This document shows, in pieces, positions 29,272 to 40,980 of a stretch of DNA of 64,000 nucleotides. This stretch comes from Halopseudomonas sabulinigri (lineage in GTDB: Bacteria > Pseudomonadota > Gammaproteobacteria > Pseudomonadales > Pseudomonadaceae). The notes beneath the pieces are model-generated. The model worked only from the letters and a program-made list of their open reading frames with translations, ran no database searches and was not told where the DNA came from. The translations under genes and the position numbers were made by a program. The DNA lies in the NCBI GenBank assembly GCA_011053055.1, contig DRHT01000022.1:35153-99152 (forward strand), in the 5' to 3' direction. Numbering within the stretch: the first letter of the stretch is position 1; each line of letters begins with the position of its first letter.

Positions 29272-29308
29272 AACAAACTCCGGACTGCTGAACAGGCCGG
29301 AGTTTGTT
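29272..29308 (-). other. Stem-loop between infB and rbfA
   Basis: AACAAACTCCGG at 29272-29283 pairs perfectly with CCGGAGTTTGTT at 29297-29308, and CTG/CAG extends the stem inside. The stem covers the region just before the rbfA start, so it may be a processing site or tune rbfA translation. There is no T run on the minus strand immediately after it that would mark a terminator. Confidence 0.55.
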
Positions 29309-29350
29309 ACGAATTTCAGGCGGTGACCGGGGCCGGCCACCGCTGTCGGG

Positions 29351-31861
29351 TTACAGACTACGCTGAACCTGTACACGCTCGAACACTTCGATGCGATCAC
29401 CGCTGCGAACGTCGTTGTAGTTCTTCACGCCGATACCACATTCCATACCGTTGCGGACTTCAGCGACGTCATCTTTGAAGCGACGCAGAGATTCCAGCTC
29501 GCCTTCGTAGATAACCACGTCTTCGCGCAGAACACGGATTGGACGGTTGCGATAAAGAGTACCTTCGATCGCCATACAGCCTGCGATAGCGCCAAACTTT
29601 GGCGAACGGAACACATCACGCACCTCAGCCACACCGAGAATCTGCTCACGAACATCGCTACCCAACATACCGCCAAGCGCTTTCTTCACATCGTCAATGA
29701 TCTCGTAGATCACGCTGTAATAGCGCAGATCAAGACCTTCGCTCTCGATGATCTTGCGAGCAGCAGCGTCAGCACGCACGTTGAAGCCGAAAACGACAGC
29801 ATTGGACGCGAGTGCCAAGTTGGCGTCGGTTTCAGTGATACCACCGACACCACCGGAAACGATCTTGACTTGAACTTCGTCGTTACCGAGCTCAGTCAAA
29901 GAGGCCTGCAGCGCTTCCAGAGAACCCCGAACGTCGGCTTTAAGCACAACGTTCAGTGTCTTCTTCTCGTCTTGGCCCATGTTCTCGAACATGTTTTCCA
30001 GCTTAGCCGACTGCTGACGCGCTAGCTTGATCTCGCGGAACTTACCCTGACGGAACAAGGCAATTTCGCGCGCCTTCTTCTCGTCCAGCACCACAGTCAG
30101 CTCATCACCAGCATCAGGCGTACCATCCAGACCCAGTATCTCTACCGGAATCGACGGGCCTGCCTGCTTGATGGGCTGGCCATTTTCGTCAAGCATGGCG
30201 CGCACACGGCCATAGTTGACGCCGGCCAGGACGATGTCGCCCTGGCGCAGCGTACCGTTCTGTACGAGCACAGTAGCAACCGGTCCACGACCCTTGTCGA
30301 GGCGCGATTCAACCACTACGCCACGACCTGGGGCAGAAGGCTGAGCCTTGAGTTCCAATACCTCAGCCTGCAGCAATACAGCTTCAAGCAGCTCGTCAAT
30401 ACCCGTACCGACCTTGGCCGAAACAGGCATGAACATGGTATCGCCACCCCAGTCTTCCGGGATCACATTAAGCGCAGACAGCGCGTTCTTAATACGATCC
30501 AGATCAGCGTCTTCCTTATCGATCTTGTTGACGGCAACGACCAGCGGAACACCAGCAGCCTTGGCGTGCGCCACGGCTTCTTCGGTCTGTGGCATTACGC
30601 CGTCATCGGCTGCAACAACCAGAATAACGATGTCAGTAGCTTTGGCACCACGTGCACGCATGGCGGTGAACGCCGCGTGACCGGGGGTATCCAGGAAGGT
30701 AACCATGCCGCGATCGGTTTCAACGTGGTAAGCGCCGATGTGCTGGGTGATACCACCCGCCTCACCGGAAGCCACTTTGGCACGACGAATGTAGTCAAGC
30801 AGCGAGGTTTTACCGTGGTCAACGTGACCCATAACGGTAACCACTGGCGCACGGCTTACCTGATCGCCTTCATGCACCATGGACTCAACCAGACTGTCTT
30901 CCAGTGCGCTTTCTTTGACCTGCTTGACCTTGTGGCCCATGTCCTCAGCGAGGATGGTTGCCGTGTCCTGGTCGAGCACCTGGTTAATAGTCACCATGTT
31001 GCCGTTCTTGAACATGTACTTGATGACCTCAGCGGCCTTCACAGACATCTTCTGGGACAGCTCAGCCACGGTAATGGTTTCGCCGATTACAACTTCTCGC
31101 ACAAGCGGTCCTGTCGGCTTCTCGAAGCCGTGCTGGTTACGTTTCTTGTTCGCCTTGAGCTTGCCACCGCCACCGCGGCGACGAGAGGCCTCGTCTTCGT
31201 CATTGATACGGGGCGCATGACGCCCTTTATCTTTACCGTGCCCACCAGCGCGTTTACGGCCACGCTCTTCTTCATCTTCGCGGGCTTTACGGCGATTCTC
31301 TTCTTTCTTCTTGTGCAGCTCGGCAGGTGCCGGAGCCGGCTCAACCACAGGCGCAACCGGAGCGACCGGCGCAGCAACAGGTTCAACTGGCGCAGCAACA
31401 GGCGCAGGCTCTTCAGCTGCAACGGGCTCTGCGGCCTGAGAGGGTTGCTCTTCAGCTTTCTTGGCAGCCTCTTCAGCCTGACGCTGAGCATCTGCCTCAG
31501 CCTTCAAGCGCGCCTCTTCAGCCGCACGCGCTTCTTCTTGCTCGCGTTGATTTTCAGCCTCAATCTCGCCAGGCTCGCGCTTGACGTAAGTACGTTTTTT
31601 GCGCACTTCGACATTGACGGTCTTGCTGCCTGCTACTTTCAGGGTGCTGACTGTCTTACGCTTGAGTGTGATCTTGCGCGGCTCGGAGCCGGAATCACCA
31701 TGTGCGCTCTTGAGGAACGTCAACAGAGTCTGCTTCTCGTCGTCACTCACCGCCTGCTCGGGGGCAGTCTGGGACAAGCCTGCTTCGCGCATCTGCTGTA
31801 GCAGGCGCTCCACAGGTGTACCTACTACCTGAGCTAATTCTTTGACCGTCACTTCCGCCAT
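29351..31861 (-). CDS. infB: Translation initiation factor IF-2
   Basis: An 836-residue GTPase that places initiator tRNA on the 30S subunit. An N-terminal IF2 domain (1-55) is followed by a long, highly charged Glu/Ala/Lys linker containing Pro-Ala-Val repeats (about 90-240), then the GTPase with [17 protein letters not shown] and NKID, and the EF-Tu-like and C2 domains that bind fMet-tRNA. It follows nusA by 62 bases in the conserved rimP-nusA-infB operon. Confidence 0.97.
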   Translation of the reverse strand: MAEVTVKELAQVVGTPVERLLQQMREAGLSQTAPEQAVSDDEKQTLLTFLKSAHGDSGSEPRKITLKRKTVSTLKVAGSKTVNVEVRKKRTYVKREPGEIEAENQREQEEARAAEEARLKAEADAQRQAEEAAKKAEEQPSQAAEPVAAEEPAPVAAPVEPVAAPVAPVAPVVEPAPAPAELHKKKEENRRKAREDEEERGRKRAGGHGKDKGRHAPRINDEDEASRRRGGGGKLKANKKRNQHGFEKPTGPLVREVVIGETITVAELSQKMSVKAAEVIKYMFKNGNMVTINQVLDQDTATILAEDMGHKVKQVKESALEDSLVESMVHEGDQVSRAPVVTVMGHVDHGKTSLLDYIRRAKVASGEAGGITQHIGAYHVETDRGMVTFLDTPGHAAFTAMRARGAKATDIVILVVAADDGVMPQTEEAVAHAKAAGVPLVVAVNKIDKEDADLDRIKNALSALNVIPEDWGGDTMFMPVSAKVGTGIDELLEAVLLQAEVLELKAQPSAPGRGVVVESRLDKGRGPVATVLVQNGTLRQGDIVLAGVNYGRVRAMLDENGQPIKQAGPSIPVEILGLDGTPDAGDELTVVLDEKKAREIALFRQGKFREIKLARQQSAKLENMFENMGQDEKKTLNVVLKADVRGSLEALQASLTELGNDEVQVKIVSGGVGGITETDANLALASNAVVFGFNVRADAAARKIIESEGLDLRYYSVIYEIIDDVKKALGGMLGSDVREQILGVAEVRDVFRSPKFGAIAGCMAIEGTLYRNRPIRVLREDVVIYEGELESLRRFKDDVAEVRNGMECGIGVKNYNDVRSGDRIEVFERVQVQRSL

Positions 31862-31923
31862 TCACTTCTCTCCTCAGTCGGTTCCCTGTTTTTGCGCAGG
31901 GTGATGTCGCCTAATCCGACCGG

Positions 31924-33405
31924 TTATTCAAACCAGGGGGCGCGGGCAGCCATAATCAGGGTGCCGGCGCGGGCTTCGTCTATACCTTCAATATCGAGCA
32001 GGTCGTCGACGGATTGTTCAGCCAAGTCTTCCATTGTCAGGATGCCCTTGCTAGCCAGCTTAAAAGCCAACGCGCGGTCCATACCATCCATATTCAACAA
32101 GTCGTCAGCAGGCTGTGCTTCTTCGAGTTTTTCTTCATTAGCAATCGCCCTGGTAAGCAGGCGATCTTTGGCCCGGGCACGCAGCTCATTGACGATATCT
32201 TCGTCAAAGCCGTCGATATCGAGCATTTCTTCCATCGGTACGTAGGCAATTTCTTCCAGCGTGGTAAAGCCTTCGTCCACCAACATCTGCGCGACTTCTT
32301 CTTCAACATCCAACTCGTCAACGAAGTTACGCAGAATATCGCCAGTTTCGGCTTCCTGCTTGGCGCGAATATCGTCCTCGGTCATAACATTCAGCGTCCA
32401 ACCGGTCAGCTGACTGGCCAAACGAACGTTTTGACCATTACGGCCAATGGCTTGCGCCAGATTGTCTTCTGCTACTGCCAGATCGATTGTGTGAGTGTCT
32501 TCATCAAGGATGATGGAGGCCACCTCAGCCGGCGCCATGGCATTGATTACGAACTGCGCGAGATTGTCGTCCCACAGCACGATATCAACACGCTCACCAC
32601 AGAGCTCGCCTGAAACCGCCTGAACGCGTGAACCGCGCATACCGATACAAGCACCTTGCGGATCAATACGCTTGTCTTTGGAGCGCACAGCGATCTTGGC
32701 TCGCGAACCTGGGTCACGGGCAGCGCCCATGACTTCGATCAACTCTTCGGAAATCTCCGGCACTTCAATACGGAAAAGCTCGATGATCATTTCCGGGCAG
32801 CTGCGCGACAACACAAGTTGCGGGCCACGATTTTCGGTACGAATATCTTTTAATAGCGCACGAATACGAGTTCCGGTACGAAACGTCTCGCGTGGAATCA
32901 TCTCTTCGCGCGGCAGTACCGCTTCGGCGTTATTACCCAAGTCGACGATCACACTGTCACGGGTCACTTTCTTAACAGTGCCGCTGATGATGTCGCCCAG
33001 GCGATCGCGATAGGCATCAACCACCTGCGCCCGTTCGGCTTCACGTACTTTCTGCACGATCACCTGTTTGGCAATCTGCGCAGCAATACGACCGAACTCG
33101 ACCGACTCGATCTTTTCTTCGATCACGTCGTCAATGGTGAGTGCGGGATCGCGCTCCTGAGCCTGATCCAGCGTCAGCTGCATATCGGGCTCTTCGAAGT
33201 TTTCATCGATCACGACGGTCCAGCGACGAAAGCTTTCGTATTCGCCGGTCTGGCGATTGATCGCCACGCGGACATCCACCTCATCTTCGAAACGCTTTTT
33301 GGTCGCTGTTGCCAACGCCAATTCAAGTGCTTCAAAGATCACATCGGGCGGAACGCCCTTCTCGTTGGAAACGGATTCCACAACCAGCAACACTTCTTTG
33401 CTCAT
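31924..33405 (-). CDS. nusA: Transcription termination/antitermination factor NusA
   Basis: A 493-residue RNA polymerase-associated factor. In order it has the N-terminal polymerase-binding domain, an S1 domain ([29 protein letters not shown]), KH domains ([17 protein letters not shown] and [15 protein letters not shown]), and two C-terminal acidic helix-hairpin repeats ([16 protein letters not shown] and [15 protein letters not shown]), as in gammaproteobacteria. It lies between rimP and infB. Confidence 0.97.
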   Translation of the reverse strand: MSKEVLLVVESVSNEKGVPPDVIFEALELALATATKKRFEDEVDVRVAINRQTGEYESFRRWTVVIDENFEEPDMQLTLDQAQERDPALTIDDVIEEKIESVEFGRIAAQIAKQVIVQKVREAERAQVVDAYRDRLGDIISGTVKKVTRDSVIVDLGNNAEAVLPREEMIPRETFRTGTRIRALLKDIRTENRGPQLVLSRSCPEMIIELFRIEVPEISEELIEVMGAARDPGSRAKIAVRSKDKRIDPQGACIGMRGSRVQAVSGELCGERVDIVLWDDNLAQFVINAMAPAEVASIILDEDTHTIDLAVAEDNLAQAIGRNGQNVRLASQLTGWTLNVMTEDDIRAKQEAETGDILRNFVDELDVEEEVAQMLVDEGFTTLEEIAYVPMEEMLDIDGFDEDIVNELRARAKDRLLTRAIANEEKLEEAQPADDLLNMDGMDRALAFKLASKGILTMEDLAEQSVDDLLDIEGIDEARAGTLIMAARAPWFE

Positions 33406-33457
33406 CGTCTGCCTCGCCTAACGCCATCCATTGGGGCTACAAGAGCCCGAAATATGC

Positions 33458-33913
33458 TCAAAAACGCGGAATGATATTACTTTTGTCGATCGAATCAATC
33501 GGCAACAGGTACTCGTGATCCTCTACCTGCAGGATGACGTCTTCCCCTTCAATTCCGCGAATCACACCTTGAAAATTGCGCCGCCCGTCATAGGGCACAC
33601 GCAGTTTGATTTTGGCCTGTTCACCAACATAGTCAGCGTACTGTTCAAGCCGAAACAGAGGGCGATCCATACCAGGGGATGAAACTTCCAGGGTGTAATC
33701 ACCGGAAATCGGATCCTCAACATCCAGCACGGCGCTGGATTGCCGACTGACTGCAGCACAGGCCTCAACACTGATACCGTCCGGATGCTCAATATACACC
33801 CGCAACAAGGTATGCCGCCCCTGGGACAGGTATTCAATGCCCCAACAGCTGTAGCCCAATGCTTCGACAATCGGGACCAGCAGGCTCTCCAACTCAGTCA
33901 CTTTGCCGGACAC
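33458..33913 (-). CDS. rimP: Ribosome maturation factor RimP
   Basis: About 151 residues starting with GTG at 33913 ([21 protein letters not shown]), chosen because AAAAGGG lies 8 bases upstream and because the longer frame from 33976 adds residues not seen in this family. The core IDRPLF-like box is present as [15 protein letters not shown]. It assists 30S assembly. It is the first gene of the rimP-nusA-infB operon. Confidence 0.94.
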   Translation of the reverse strand: MSGKVTELESLLVPIVEALGYSCWGIEYLSQGRHTLLRVYIEHPDGISVEACAAVSRQSSAVLDVEDPISGDYTLEVSSPGMDRPLFRLEQYADYVGEQAKIKLRVPYDGRRNFQGVIRGIEGEDVILQVEDHEYLLPIDSIDKSNIIPRF

Positions 33914-34029
33914 GTTCACCGCCCTTTTGATCCATGAATAAAAAATGGGCCTATAGCCCATAGTGCCTCTGGCCACTTCATCGCAACGAAGTCCAGAACT
34001 GGCGCCAGCCTTGCGACAAGCGCCCTAAC

Positions 34030-34051
34030 AAAAAGCCCCTAAAAAGGGGCC
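34030..34051 (-). terminator. Terminator after tRNA-fMet
   Basis: On the minus strand GGCCCC, TTTTTA and GGGGC form a short GC stem followed by five T residues. It lies directly downstream of the tRNA. Confidence 0.75.
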
Positions 34052-34057
34052 TTTGAC

Positions 34058-34134
<77 letters not shown>

Positions 34135-34207
34135 TCGAATCTAGGGCGTGAATTATACGCCCGGAAGCCAAACAAGACAACCGGTGCGCTCACCCCTGAA
34201 AAGAACA

Positions 34208-34227
34208 GGGCCTGTCGATACAGGCCC
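34208..34227 (-). terminator. Stem-loop between tRNA-Leu and tRNA-fMet
   Basis: GGGCCTGT and ACAGGCCC form a perfect 8-base-pair stem with a 4-base loop. On the minus strand it is followed by TGTTCTTTTC, a weak T run, so it may be a partial terminator or an RNA processing signal. Confidence 0.55.
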
Positions 34228-34236
34228 TTACTTGAT

Positions 34237-34321
34237 TGGTGCGGAAAATGGGACTCGAACCCATACACCCTAAGGCACTACCCCCTCAAGATAGCGTGTC
34301 TACCAATTCCACCACTTCCGC
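34237..34321 (-). tRNA. tRNA-Leu (anticodon GAG)
   Basis: An 85-base class II tRNA with an encoded CCA. The minus strand begins GCGGAAGTGGTGGAATTGG, carries the anticodon GAG in CTTGAGG, a long variable arm, and the T arm GGTTCGAGTCC. It follows secG by 30 bases, the conserved secG-tRNA-Leu arrangement. Confidence 0.95.
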
Positions 34322-34351
34322 AAAACTGTTTACCGAGGAACTACTGTTGCT

Positions 34352-34738
34352 TCACTCTGCTGCTGGCGGTACATCTTGACCAGTAGGAGCGGGCAAAACC
34401 TGCTCATCAATGACTGGAACATCTTCACTCAGCGGCTGCTCAAGATCGGACTGCTCAATCTGCATCGCAGGGGCTGGCAAACCAGCCTCCTGGCCTGCTG
34501 ACGCTTTATGACTGGCATAATAAGCCAAACCCAGCGAAGTCAAAAAGAAAATTGTTGCCAGAACCGCAGTTAGGCGACTCAGAAAAGTACCGGAACCCTG
34601 ACTACCGAAAACGGTGCCTGACGCGCCAGAACCAAAAGAAGCGCCAGTTTCAGCACCTTTGCCCTGCTGCATCAAAACCAGGCCAACCAGGCCGATCGCT
34701 ACCAGCAGGTGCAGTACTATAATTACGGTCTCAATCAT
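34352..34738 (-). CDS. secG: Protein translocase subunit SecG
   Basis: A 128-residue inner-membrane subunit of the SecYEG channel. Two membrane helices at about 3-22 and 54-74 flank GLVLMQQGKGAETGASFGSGASGTVFGSQGSGTFLSR, the conserved cytoplasmic loop. The C-terminus is a Pro/Glu-rich tail typical of Pseudomonas. Its start touches the tpiA stop, so the two are coupled. Confidence 0.96.
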   Translation of the reverse strand: MIETVIIVLHLLVAIGLVGLVLMQQGKGAETGASFGSGASGTVFGSQGSGTFLSRLTAVLATIFFLTSLGLAYYASHKASAGQEAGLPAPAMQIEQSDLEQPLSEDVPVIDEQVLPAPTGQDVPPAAE

Positions 34739-35496
34739 TACACTCGTCCCGCGGCACGTGCTATCGCGCCAAATTCATCTGCGTTGAGGGAGGCCCCACC
34801 CACTAACCCCCCATCGATATCCGGCATGGAAAACAACGCCTCGGCGTTATCAGCCTTCACACTACCGCCATATACAATCTGTACGTTCCGCGCTTGCTCG
34901 TCATCCAGCATCGCCAGTCGAGCGCGAATCATTGCGTGCACTTCCTGAGCTTGCTCAGGACTCGCAGTCTGGCCTGTACCTATAGCCCAAACGGGCTCAT
35001 AAGCAACCACCCCTTCAGCCAAACCACCAACACCGAAGGCGTCCAAGACTACCTGCAACTGACGAGCCACTACCGACGTGGTCTCACCAGCGTCACGTTC
35101 AGCCTGCGTCTCGCCGACACAAAGCACCGGACGTAGACCACAAGCCAGCGCAGCAGCAAACTTTCGGCATACTACCTCGTCGGTCTCACCAAACAACGCG
35201 CGTCGCTCAGAATGCCCCACGAGAACAAATTCACATCCTGCGTCGCGTAACTGCGCTGGTGATATCTCACCAGTCAACGCGCCAGGTTCGGCCTGAGTTG
35301 CACAGGTCTGACCAGCAACTCGAATCGGCGTGGCCTGTAAAGCCTCATGACACTGACCTATATACAACGCAGGGGGCGCAATCATCAGCTCAACCTGCTC
35401 TGGCCAATCTTGGGCAGCAAGTTGCTGCAGCAGCACTTCTACCGACTGCCGTGAACCGTGCATTTTCCAGTTTCCGGCAACTAGCGGACGACGCAT
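34738..35496 (-). CDS. tpiA: Triosephosphate isomerase
   Basis: About 252 residues from the ATG at 35496 ([14 protein letters not shown]), which has GAGAGG upstream; the ten extra residues of the longer frame do not fit the family. The catalytic residues are in GNWKMHG (Lys), VGHSERR (His) and [10 protein letters not shown] (Glu), with the phosphate loop YGGSVK. It interconverts dihydroxyacetone phosphate and glyceraldehyde 3-phosphate. Confidence 0.97.
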   Translation of the reverse strand: MRRPLVAGNWKMHGSRQSVEVLLQQLAAQDWPEQVELMIAPPALYIGQCHEALQATPIRVAGQTCATQAEPGALTGEISPAQLRDAGCEFVLVGHSERRALFGETDEVVCRKFAAALACGLRPVLCVGETQAERDAGETTSVVARQLQVVLDAFGVGGLAEGVVAYEPVWAIGTGQTASPEQAQEVHAMIRARLAMLDDEQARNVQIVYGGSVKADNAEALFSMPDIDGGLVGGASLNADEFGAIARAAGRV

Positions 35497-35562
35497 GCCT
35501 AACCTCTCTACCCAAGCGGGCGCCAATCTTAACCAAGTTGCAACAGGGACACAACCGCCTTT

Positions 35563-36906
35563 TTACTCGGCGAATACCTGTGCAACTACTTCGGCGAGGT
35601 AAGCCGCTTCTTGCTCGACCAGCGCGGCATCCTGCCCTTCAACCATGACCCGCACCAAGGGCTCGGTACCAGACAAGCGCAGTAGCACCCGACCAGCCTC
35701 ACCCATGCGTGCTTCGCTTTCAGCAACGGCTGCCAATACACTGGCGTCCTCGACGGGCGAGATAGCGCTCGGCGTGTAACGAACGTTGATGAGCTTCTGC
35801 GGGCACTTGAACATACCCTGCCTAGCTTCGAACAGTGTCTGACCAGAACGCTGTAAAGCCTTTAGGACTTGCAGAGCAGCGATAATACCGTCGCCAGTAG
35901 AAGTATGATGCAAGCACACCAAATGTCCGGAAGCCTCGCCGCCCACAATCCAGCCACGCGCGCGCAACTCAGCCATTACATAACGGTCACCAACATTGGC
36001 TCGAACAAAGGGCACATCCAGCTTTTCAAGCGCCAATTGCAGCCCCAAATTACTCATCAAGGTGCCGACCACACCACCCTGCAACAAGCCTCGCTGCTGC
36101 AGCTCCACTGCGATGATATAGAGCAGCTCATCCCCATCGACTTCGCAACCTTCATGATCAACCATCATCACGCGATCACCGTCGCCATCAAAGGCAATAC
36201 CAATATCCGCCTTACGCTGCAGAACCTCAGCTTTCAAAGCTTTCAAATCAGTAGAGCCGAACCCGGAATTGATATTCAGGCCATCTGGCTGGGCACCAAT
36301 AACATGCACTTCTGCGCCCAGCTCGCGAAATACACTGGGGGCCACTTTGTAAGTGGCGCCGTGGGCGCAATCCAGCACCACTTTCATGCCCTTGAAGCTG
36401 GTGCTAGTAGGCACACTACTCTTGCAGAATTCGATATAACGCCCAGAAGCATCTTCTACGCGCGCCACCTTACCCAAATCCGCTGACTCGACCACCTGCA
36501 TAGGAGCGTCGACTAGCGCCTCTATCTCGAGCTCCAGACTATCGGGTAGCTTGCTGCCATCTCCAGAGAAGAACTTGATACCGTTATCATAATATGGGTT
36601 GTGCGATGCACTGATAACAATGCCTGCATCCGCCATAAAGGTCCGCGTCAAATAAGCAATGGCTGGCGTCGGCATCGGCCCGAGAAGCTGAACCTGCGCG
36701 CCCGCAGCAGACAACCCAGCTTCTAGCGCAGACTCGAACATATAGCCCGATATGCGGGTGTCTTTGCCGATTAACACGCGGCAAGCACCTTGTCGCTTGA
36801 AGGCCATCCCGACCGCCCAGCCTAGCTTCAACATAAATTCGGGGGTAATAGGTGAGGAACCCACCCGACCACGAATGCCGTCAGTCCCAAAATAACGCTT
36901 TTCCAT
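35563..36906 (-). CDS. glmM: Phosphoglucosamine mutase
   Basis: A 447-residue enzyme that converts glucosamine 6-phosphate to glucosamine 1-phosphate for cell-wall precursor synthesis. The phosphoserine motif is [17 protein letters not shown], the metal-binding loop is [12 protein letters not shown], the sugar-binding loop is GGEASGH, and the C-terminal phosphate site is [12 protein letters not shown]. Position between folP and tpiA matches Pseudomonas. Confidence 0.97.
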   Translation of the reverse strand: MEKRYFGTDGIRGRVGSSPITPEFMLKLGWAVGMAFKRQGACRVLIGKDTRISGYMFESALEAGLSAAGAQVQLLGPMPTPAIAYLTRTFMADAGIVISASHNPYYDNGIKFFSGDGSKLPDSLELEIEALVDAPMQVVESADLGKVARVEDASGRYIEFCKSSVPTSTSFKGMKVVLDCAHGATYKVAPSVFRELGAEVHVIGAQPDGLNINSGFGSTDLKALKAEVLQRKADIGIAFDGDGDRVMMVDHEGCEVDGDELLYIIAVELQQRGLLQGGVVGTLMSNLGLQLALEKLDVPFVRANVGDRYVMAELRARGWIVGGEASGHLVCLHHTSTGDGIIAALQVLKALQRSGQTLFEARQGMFKCPQKLINVRYTPSAISPVEDASVLAAVAESEARMGEAGRVLLRLSGTEPLVRVMVEGQDAALVEQEAAYLAEVVAQVFAE

Positions 36907-36923
36907 TTTCGGTATATTCCTGA

Positions 36924-37793
36924 TTATTTTTCCGCGCTGCAGGAAGTCGCGCTCATAACAGCATCGACCATCCGTACAACATCCACGGTTTGCGCAACAT
37001 CGTGCGCACGGATAATTCGCGCACCGTCGCGCACAGCAAGGGCAGCCAAAGCAAGACTGCCGTATAGCCTTTGATCGATAGGTTTATCCAGCACTTGGCC
37101 GATCATACTTTTGCGCGAAACGCCGACCAACAGCGGCAACCCAACGGGCCGCAGGCTTTTCAATTGCGCAAAGAGCTGTAAATTGTGCTCCAGTGTTTTA
37201 CCAAAGCCAAATCCCGGGTCCAGTATTAATTGAGTACTCGGAATTCCTGCAAGCCCACAGGCCGCGACTCTAGCGACCAGATACGCGCTTACCTCATCCA
37301 CCACGCTGGCGTAACGAGGCTGGTCCTGCATATTGCCAGGCTCGCCTTGGCGATGCATTAAACACACCGGCAAGCCAGTAGCAGCCGCTGCCTGCAGTGC
37401 TCCATCACGCTCCAGTGAACGCACGTCGTTGATAAAACCGGCGCCAACTGCTGCACTCTGAGTCATTACCTCGGGGGTGCTGGTGTCCACCGAGATCACC
37501 ACGTCAAACCGCGAGGCTATCGCCTCGACCATCGGCACAACGCGATGCAACTCTTCCTCGGTCGAAACGGGCGCCGCACCCGGCCGAGTGGACTCACCAC
37601 CCACGTCAATCAAGGTCGCGCCGGCATTGAGCATACTTTCCACATGCGCAAGCGCAGCATCCAGTCGGTCGAAGCGACCACCATCAGAGAAGGAATCAGG
37701 CGTTACGTTGAGGATACCCATGATATGTACACGGGATAGATCAAGCTCCCGACTGCCACAAGGCAGCCGGGAGCTTTGGAGGGAGGAACTCAT
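36924..37793 (-). CDS. folP: Dihydropteroate synthase
   Basis: Joins pterin pyrophosphate to p-aminobenzoate in folate synthesis; the target of sulfonamides. The start at 37793 gives 289 residues, close to the family norm; the frame extends farther upstream inside ftsH. Key motifs are [38 protein letters not shown] and the C-terminal [10 protein letters not shown]. The start overlaps the end of ftsH by 8 bases less than a codon pair of spacing, so translation is coupled. Confidence 0.95.
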   Translation of the reverse strand: MSSSLQSSRLPCGSRELDLSRVHIMGILNVTPDSFSDGGRFDRLDAALAHVESMLNAGATLIDVGGESTRPGAAPVSTEEELHRVVPMVEAIASRFDVVISVDTSTPEVMTQSAAVGAGFINDVRSLERDGALQAAAATGLPVCLMHRQGEPGNMQDQPRYASVVDEVSAYLVARVAACGLAGIPSTQLILDPGFGFGKTLEHNLQLFAQLKSLRPVGLPLLVGVSRKSMIGQVLDKPIDQRLYGSLALAALAVRDGARIIRAHDVAQTVDVVRMVDAVMSATSCSAEK

Positions 37794-37800
37794 TGCTAAA

Positions 37801-39741
37801 TCAATGCTCCCCGGCAGGCCCACCAATCGCACCCGTGTCTTTCGGTGGCTGATCAGGCTTGCTGTCACCGGCATCGTCAGGTGTGATTATAGAACCTGGG
37901 CCCGACTTGTCGTCACCCTGCCAGTTCTTTGGTTCACGCGGCGGCCGGCCGGACATAATGTCATCGATCTGCTTCACATCGATAGTTTCGTACTTCATCA
38001 ACGCTTCAGCCATCAAATCCAGTTTGTCGCGATTCTCCTCAAGCATCCGGCGAGCAGTGGCATAGCAGTCATCAATGATGCTGCGAACCTCTTCGTCGAT
38101 CATCTTGGCGGTTTCCCCGGAAACGGCAGCGCTAGCGCCACCTCGACCGTAGCTCTGTTCCTCGTCTTCGGCGTAAAGCAGCGGACCGAGCTTCTCCGAC
38201 AAGCCCCACTTGGTCACCATATTCTTGGCTAACTGAGTCGCACGCATGATGTCGTTGGACGCACCGGTAGTGACGCCGTCAAAACCCAACGTCATCTCTT
38301 CAGCAATGCGACCACCAAACAAGGAACATATCTGGCTGATCAGAGCGCGCTTGGACAAGCTGTAGCGATCTTCCTCAGGCAAGAACATGGTCACCCCCAG
38401 CGCACGACCGCGTGGAATAATGGTGACCTTATAAACCGGGTCGTGCTCAGGAACCAAGCGTCCGACAATAGCGTGACCTGACTCGTGATAAGCGGTATTC
38501 AGCTTCTCTTTATCAGACATAACCATTGATTTGCGCTCAGCGCCCATCATGATCTTGTCCTTGGCCATCTCAAATTCATGCATGTCTACCACACGCTTAT
38601 CGGAGCGCGCAGCGAACAGAGAAGCTTCGTTAACCAGGTTAGCCAGATCTGCGCCGGAGAAACCAGGAGTACCCCGAGCAATCATCGCCGGCACCACATC
38701 ATCACCCATTGGCACTTTGCGCATGTGTACCTTAAGGATCTGCTCACGCCCGCGAATATCCGGCAGCCCTACCACAACCTGGCGGTCGAAGCGGCCTGGG
38801 CGCAACAGTGCCGCATCCAGCACGTCAGGGCGGTTGGTAGCCGCAACGACAATAATGCCGTCGTTTGGCTCGAAGCCATCCATTTCGACCAACAACTGGT
38901 TAAGCGTTTGCTCGCGCTCATCGTGACCGCCGCCCATTCCGGAGCCACGGTGGCGACCAACAGCATCAATTTCGTCAATAAAGATAATGCAGGGCGCATG
39001 CTTCTTCGCCTGCTCAAACATATCGCGCACACGGGACGCGCCGACACCGACAAACATTTCGACGAAATCAGAACCCGAGATGGTAAAGAACGGCACTTTG
39101 GCTTCGCCGGCAACGGCCTTGGCCAACAACGTTTTACCGGTACCAGGCTGGCCGACCATGAGTACGCCGCGTGGAATGTGACCACCCAGGCGCTGAAACT
39201 TGCCAGGGTCGCGCAGAAACTCAACCAACTCAGCCACGTCTTCTTTAGCCTCGTCGCAACCAGCAACGTCAGCAAAGGTTGTCTTGACCTGATCTTCAGT
39301 CAACATGCGCGCTTTGCTCTTACCAAAGCTCATGGGGCCACCCTTGCCGCCCGCACCGCCCTGCATCTGGCGCATAAAGAACATAAAAATGGCAATAATG
39401 ATCAGAATCGGAAAGCTGGCAATCAACAGTTGAGTCCAGATGCTTTGCTGCTCTGGCTGCTTACCTTCAACAATGACGTCGTTATTCAGCAGATCGCCAA
39501 TCAGGCCATTATCTTGAATGGCGGGCCGGACTGTTTTAAATGTTTCACCACCGCGCTCTTTGCCGGTAATGATGTAACCGTCCACAGTCACGCGCTCTAC
39601 CTGACGATCCTTCACCAGCTCCAGGAACTGGGTATAGTTAAGCGCATCGGGCTCACTAGTTTTGCTGAAGTTGTTCATCACCGTGACCAGCACCGCCGCG
39701 ATGATCAACCACAGGATCAGGTTCTTCGCCATATCGTTCAA
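37801..39741 (-). CDS. ftsH: ATP-dependent zinc metalloprotease FtsH
   Basis: An inner-membrane AAA+ protease of about 646 residues. Two N-terminal membrane helices (about 5-25 and 105-125) flank a periplasmic domain; the AAA module has Walker A GQPGTGKT, Walker B IIFIDEID and the second region of homology TNRPDVLD; the zinc site is HESGH. The first variable residue of the Walker A is Gln instead of the common Pro. The best start is the TTG at 39741 ([11 protein letters not shown]), with GAGGG 7 bases upstream; the ATG at 39732 lacks a well-placed site. It follows rlmE as in most relatives. Confidence 0.95.
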   Translation of the reverse strand: MNDMAKNLILWLIIAAVLVTVMNNFSKTSEPDALNYTQFLELVKDRQVERVTVDGYIITGKERGGETFKTVRPAIQDNGLIGDLLNNDVIVEGKQPEQQSIWTQLLIASFPILIIIAIFMFFMRQMQGGAGGKGGPMSFGKSKARMLTEDQVKTTFADVAGCDEAKEDVAELVEFLRDPGKFQRLGGHIPRGVLMVGQPGTGKTLLAKAVAGEAKVPFFTISGSDFVEMFVGVGASRVRDMFEQAKKHAPCIIFIDEIDAVGRHRGSGMGGGHDEREQTLNQLLVEMDGFEPNDGIIVVAATNRPDVLDAALLRPGRFDRQVVVGLPDIRGREQILKVHMRKVPMGDDVVPAMIARGTPGFSGADLANLVNEASLFAARSDKRVVDMHEFEMAKDKIMMGAERKSMVMSDKEKLNTAYHESGHAIVGRLVPEHDPVYKVTIIPRGRALGVTMFLPEEDRYSLSKRALISQICSLFGGRIAEEMTLGFDGVTTGASNDIMRATQLAKNMVTKWGLSEKLGPLLYAEDEEQSYGRGGASAAVSGETAKMIDEEVRSIIDDCYATARRMLEENRDKLDLMAEALMKYETIDVKQIDDIMSGRPPREPKNWQGDDKSGPGSIITPDDAGDSKPDQPPKDTGAIGGPAGEH

Positions 39742-39927
39742 ATCGTTACCCTCTTGCTCCATCGTCCGTAAGACGGGAGCCTCGCTGAGTCTTGTTCCAA
39801 TTGACTACCTTACACCAGTTTGGGTGATGCCGGCAGTTAGCGCTGTGTAACGCCCTGTGTCGTTTAGCCTTTAATAGACCGCCGCTTACAGAGGTAATTC
39901 CCCAAGGTACGAAGTCGCACAAACCTG

Positions 39928-40554
39928 TCACGACCGTCCTTTGAATCCACGGCCAAGCAAGTAGGTTTCGCGTGAACGACCACGTGATGCGTCGGGCTTG
40001 CGGGTGACCTGCTTGTCGAACTGATCGCGCATCAAACGGAAATAGTCGTCAAAGCCTTCACCATGAAACACCTTGATCAAAAAATCACCACCAGGGCGCA
40101 ATACGCGACCCGCCATATCCAGTGCCAACTCACACAAATACATAGCGCGCGGCTGATCCACTTCGGGTGTACCACTCATATTGGGGGCCATATCGGAAAT
40201 AACAAGGTCTACCTGCGTATCACCGATGGCCGCGAGAATCTCTTCGAAAACCTTATCTTCGGTAAAATCACCCTCAATAAAGGTGACATCAGGAATGCTG
40301 TCCATCGGCAAAATATCGGAAGCAATAATTCGTCCTTTCTCGCCGATCAGGCGACTAGCCACCTGAGACCAACCACCGGGGGCCGACCCCAGGTCCAACA
40401 CCGTCATGCCTGGCTTAAGAAGGCGATCGCGCTCCTGAATTGCCAGCAACTTGTAGCTGGCACGCGAACGATAACCGTCCTTTTGTGCCTGCTTAACGAA
40501 GGTGTCATCAAAATGCTCTTTCAGCCAGCGCTTGCTGGTCTTTGATTGTGCCAC
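39928..40554 (-). CDS. rlmE: 23S rRNA (uridine-2'-O) methyltransferase RlmE
   Basis: A 208-residue FtsJ-type methyltransferase that modifies U2552 of 23S rRNA. The SAM-binding motif is [15 protein letters not shown], the catalytic KDKE residues include the Lys of SRASYKL, the Asp of SDMAPNMSG and the Lys of [11 protein letters not shown]. It is known to be heat-induced with ftsH in E. coli; I did not see a convincing heat-shock promoter here. It is divergent from yhbY. Confidence 0.96.
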   Translation of the reverse strand: MAQSKTSKRWLKEHFDDTFVKQAQKDGYRSRASYKLLAIQERDRLLKPGMTVLDLGSAPGGWSQVASRLIGEKGRIIASDILPMDSIPDVTFIEGDFTEDKVFEEILAAIGDTQVDLVISDMAPNMSGTPEVDQPRAMYLCELALDMAGRVLRPGGDFLIKVFHGEGFDDYFRLMRDQFDKQVTRKPDASRGRSRETYLLGRGFKGRS

Positions 40555-40631
40555 GGAATACCTCGTGCAGCGGGACGCGCCGCCGGTTAGACTAGTGTCT
40601 TCACACTCATTAAATCATCAAACGGACCATT

Positions 40632-40946
40632 ATGGCGCTCAGTTCCGCACAGAAAAAAGATCTTAAACGCATCGGCCACCATCTTAAACCGATCGTCATC
40701 ATCAGTGAGCAGGGGATCAGCGAAGGTGTGCTGGCCGAACTGGATCGAGCACTGAACGATCACGAGCTGATCAAGATCCGCGTGACGGTCAGTGACCGCG
40801 ACGCTAAGCAAGCGTTGATCAACGACGCCTGCAAGCAGAGTGGCTCCGAATTGGTGCAGGTAATCGGCAAGATGGCAATTTTGCTGCGCCGCGCCAAGAC
40901 CCCCAACGATAACCTGTCAAACCTGAAGCGCTTCAAGGACTTCTAA
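40632..40946 (+). CDS. yhbY: YhbY family RNA-binding (CRM domain) protein
   Basis: A 104-residue protein made of one CRM domain: LSSAQKKDLKRIGHHLKPIVIISEQGISEGVLAELDRALNDHELIKIRV and GKMAILLRR. YhbY associates with pre-50S particles. The usual GxxG-like loop (here I-S-E-Q-G) is visible in the altered form. It is on the plus strand between the divergent rlmE and the convergent greA group, the standard arrangement. Confidence 0.94.
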   Translation: MALSSAQKKDLKRIGHHLKPIVIISEQGISEGVLAELDRALNDHELIKIRVTVSDRDAKQALINDACKQSGSELVQVIGKMAILLRRAKTPNDNLSNLKRFKDF

Positions 40947-40956
40947 GGCGCGACAG

Positions 40957-40980
40957 TAAAAAGGGGCGCTCAGCGCCCCT
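40957..40980 (-). terminator. Terminator at the end of the greA/DUF4149 unit
   Basis: AGGGGCGCT and AGCGCCCCT form a perfect 9-base-pair stem with one central base, followed on the minus strand by five T residues. It overlaps the stop codon of the membrane-protein gene and also lies just after yhbY. Confidence 0.85.

Noticed and set aside
30566..31801. 411-codon plus-strand open frame
   Set aside because: Antisense of infB; its Phe/Leu/Arg-rich translation reflects the Glu/Ala/Lys linker read backwards.
38578..39771. 397-codon plus-strand open frame
   Set aside because: It is the antisense of ftsH, which has all motifs of its family; long antisense frames are expected in this codon usage.
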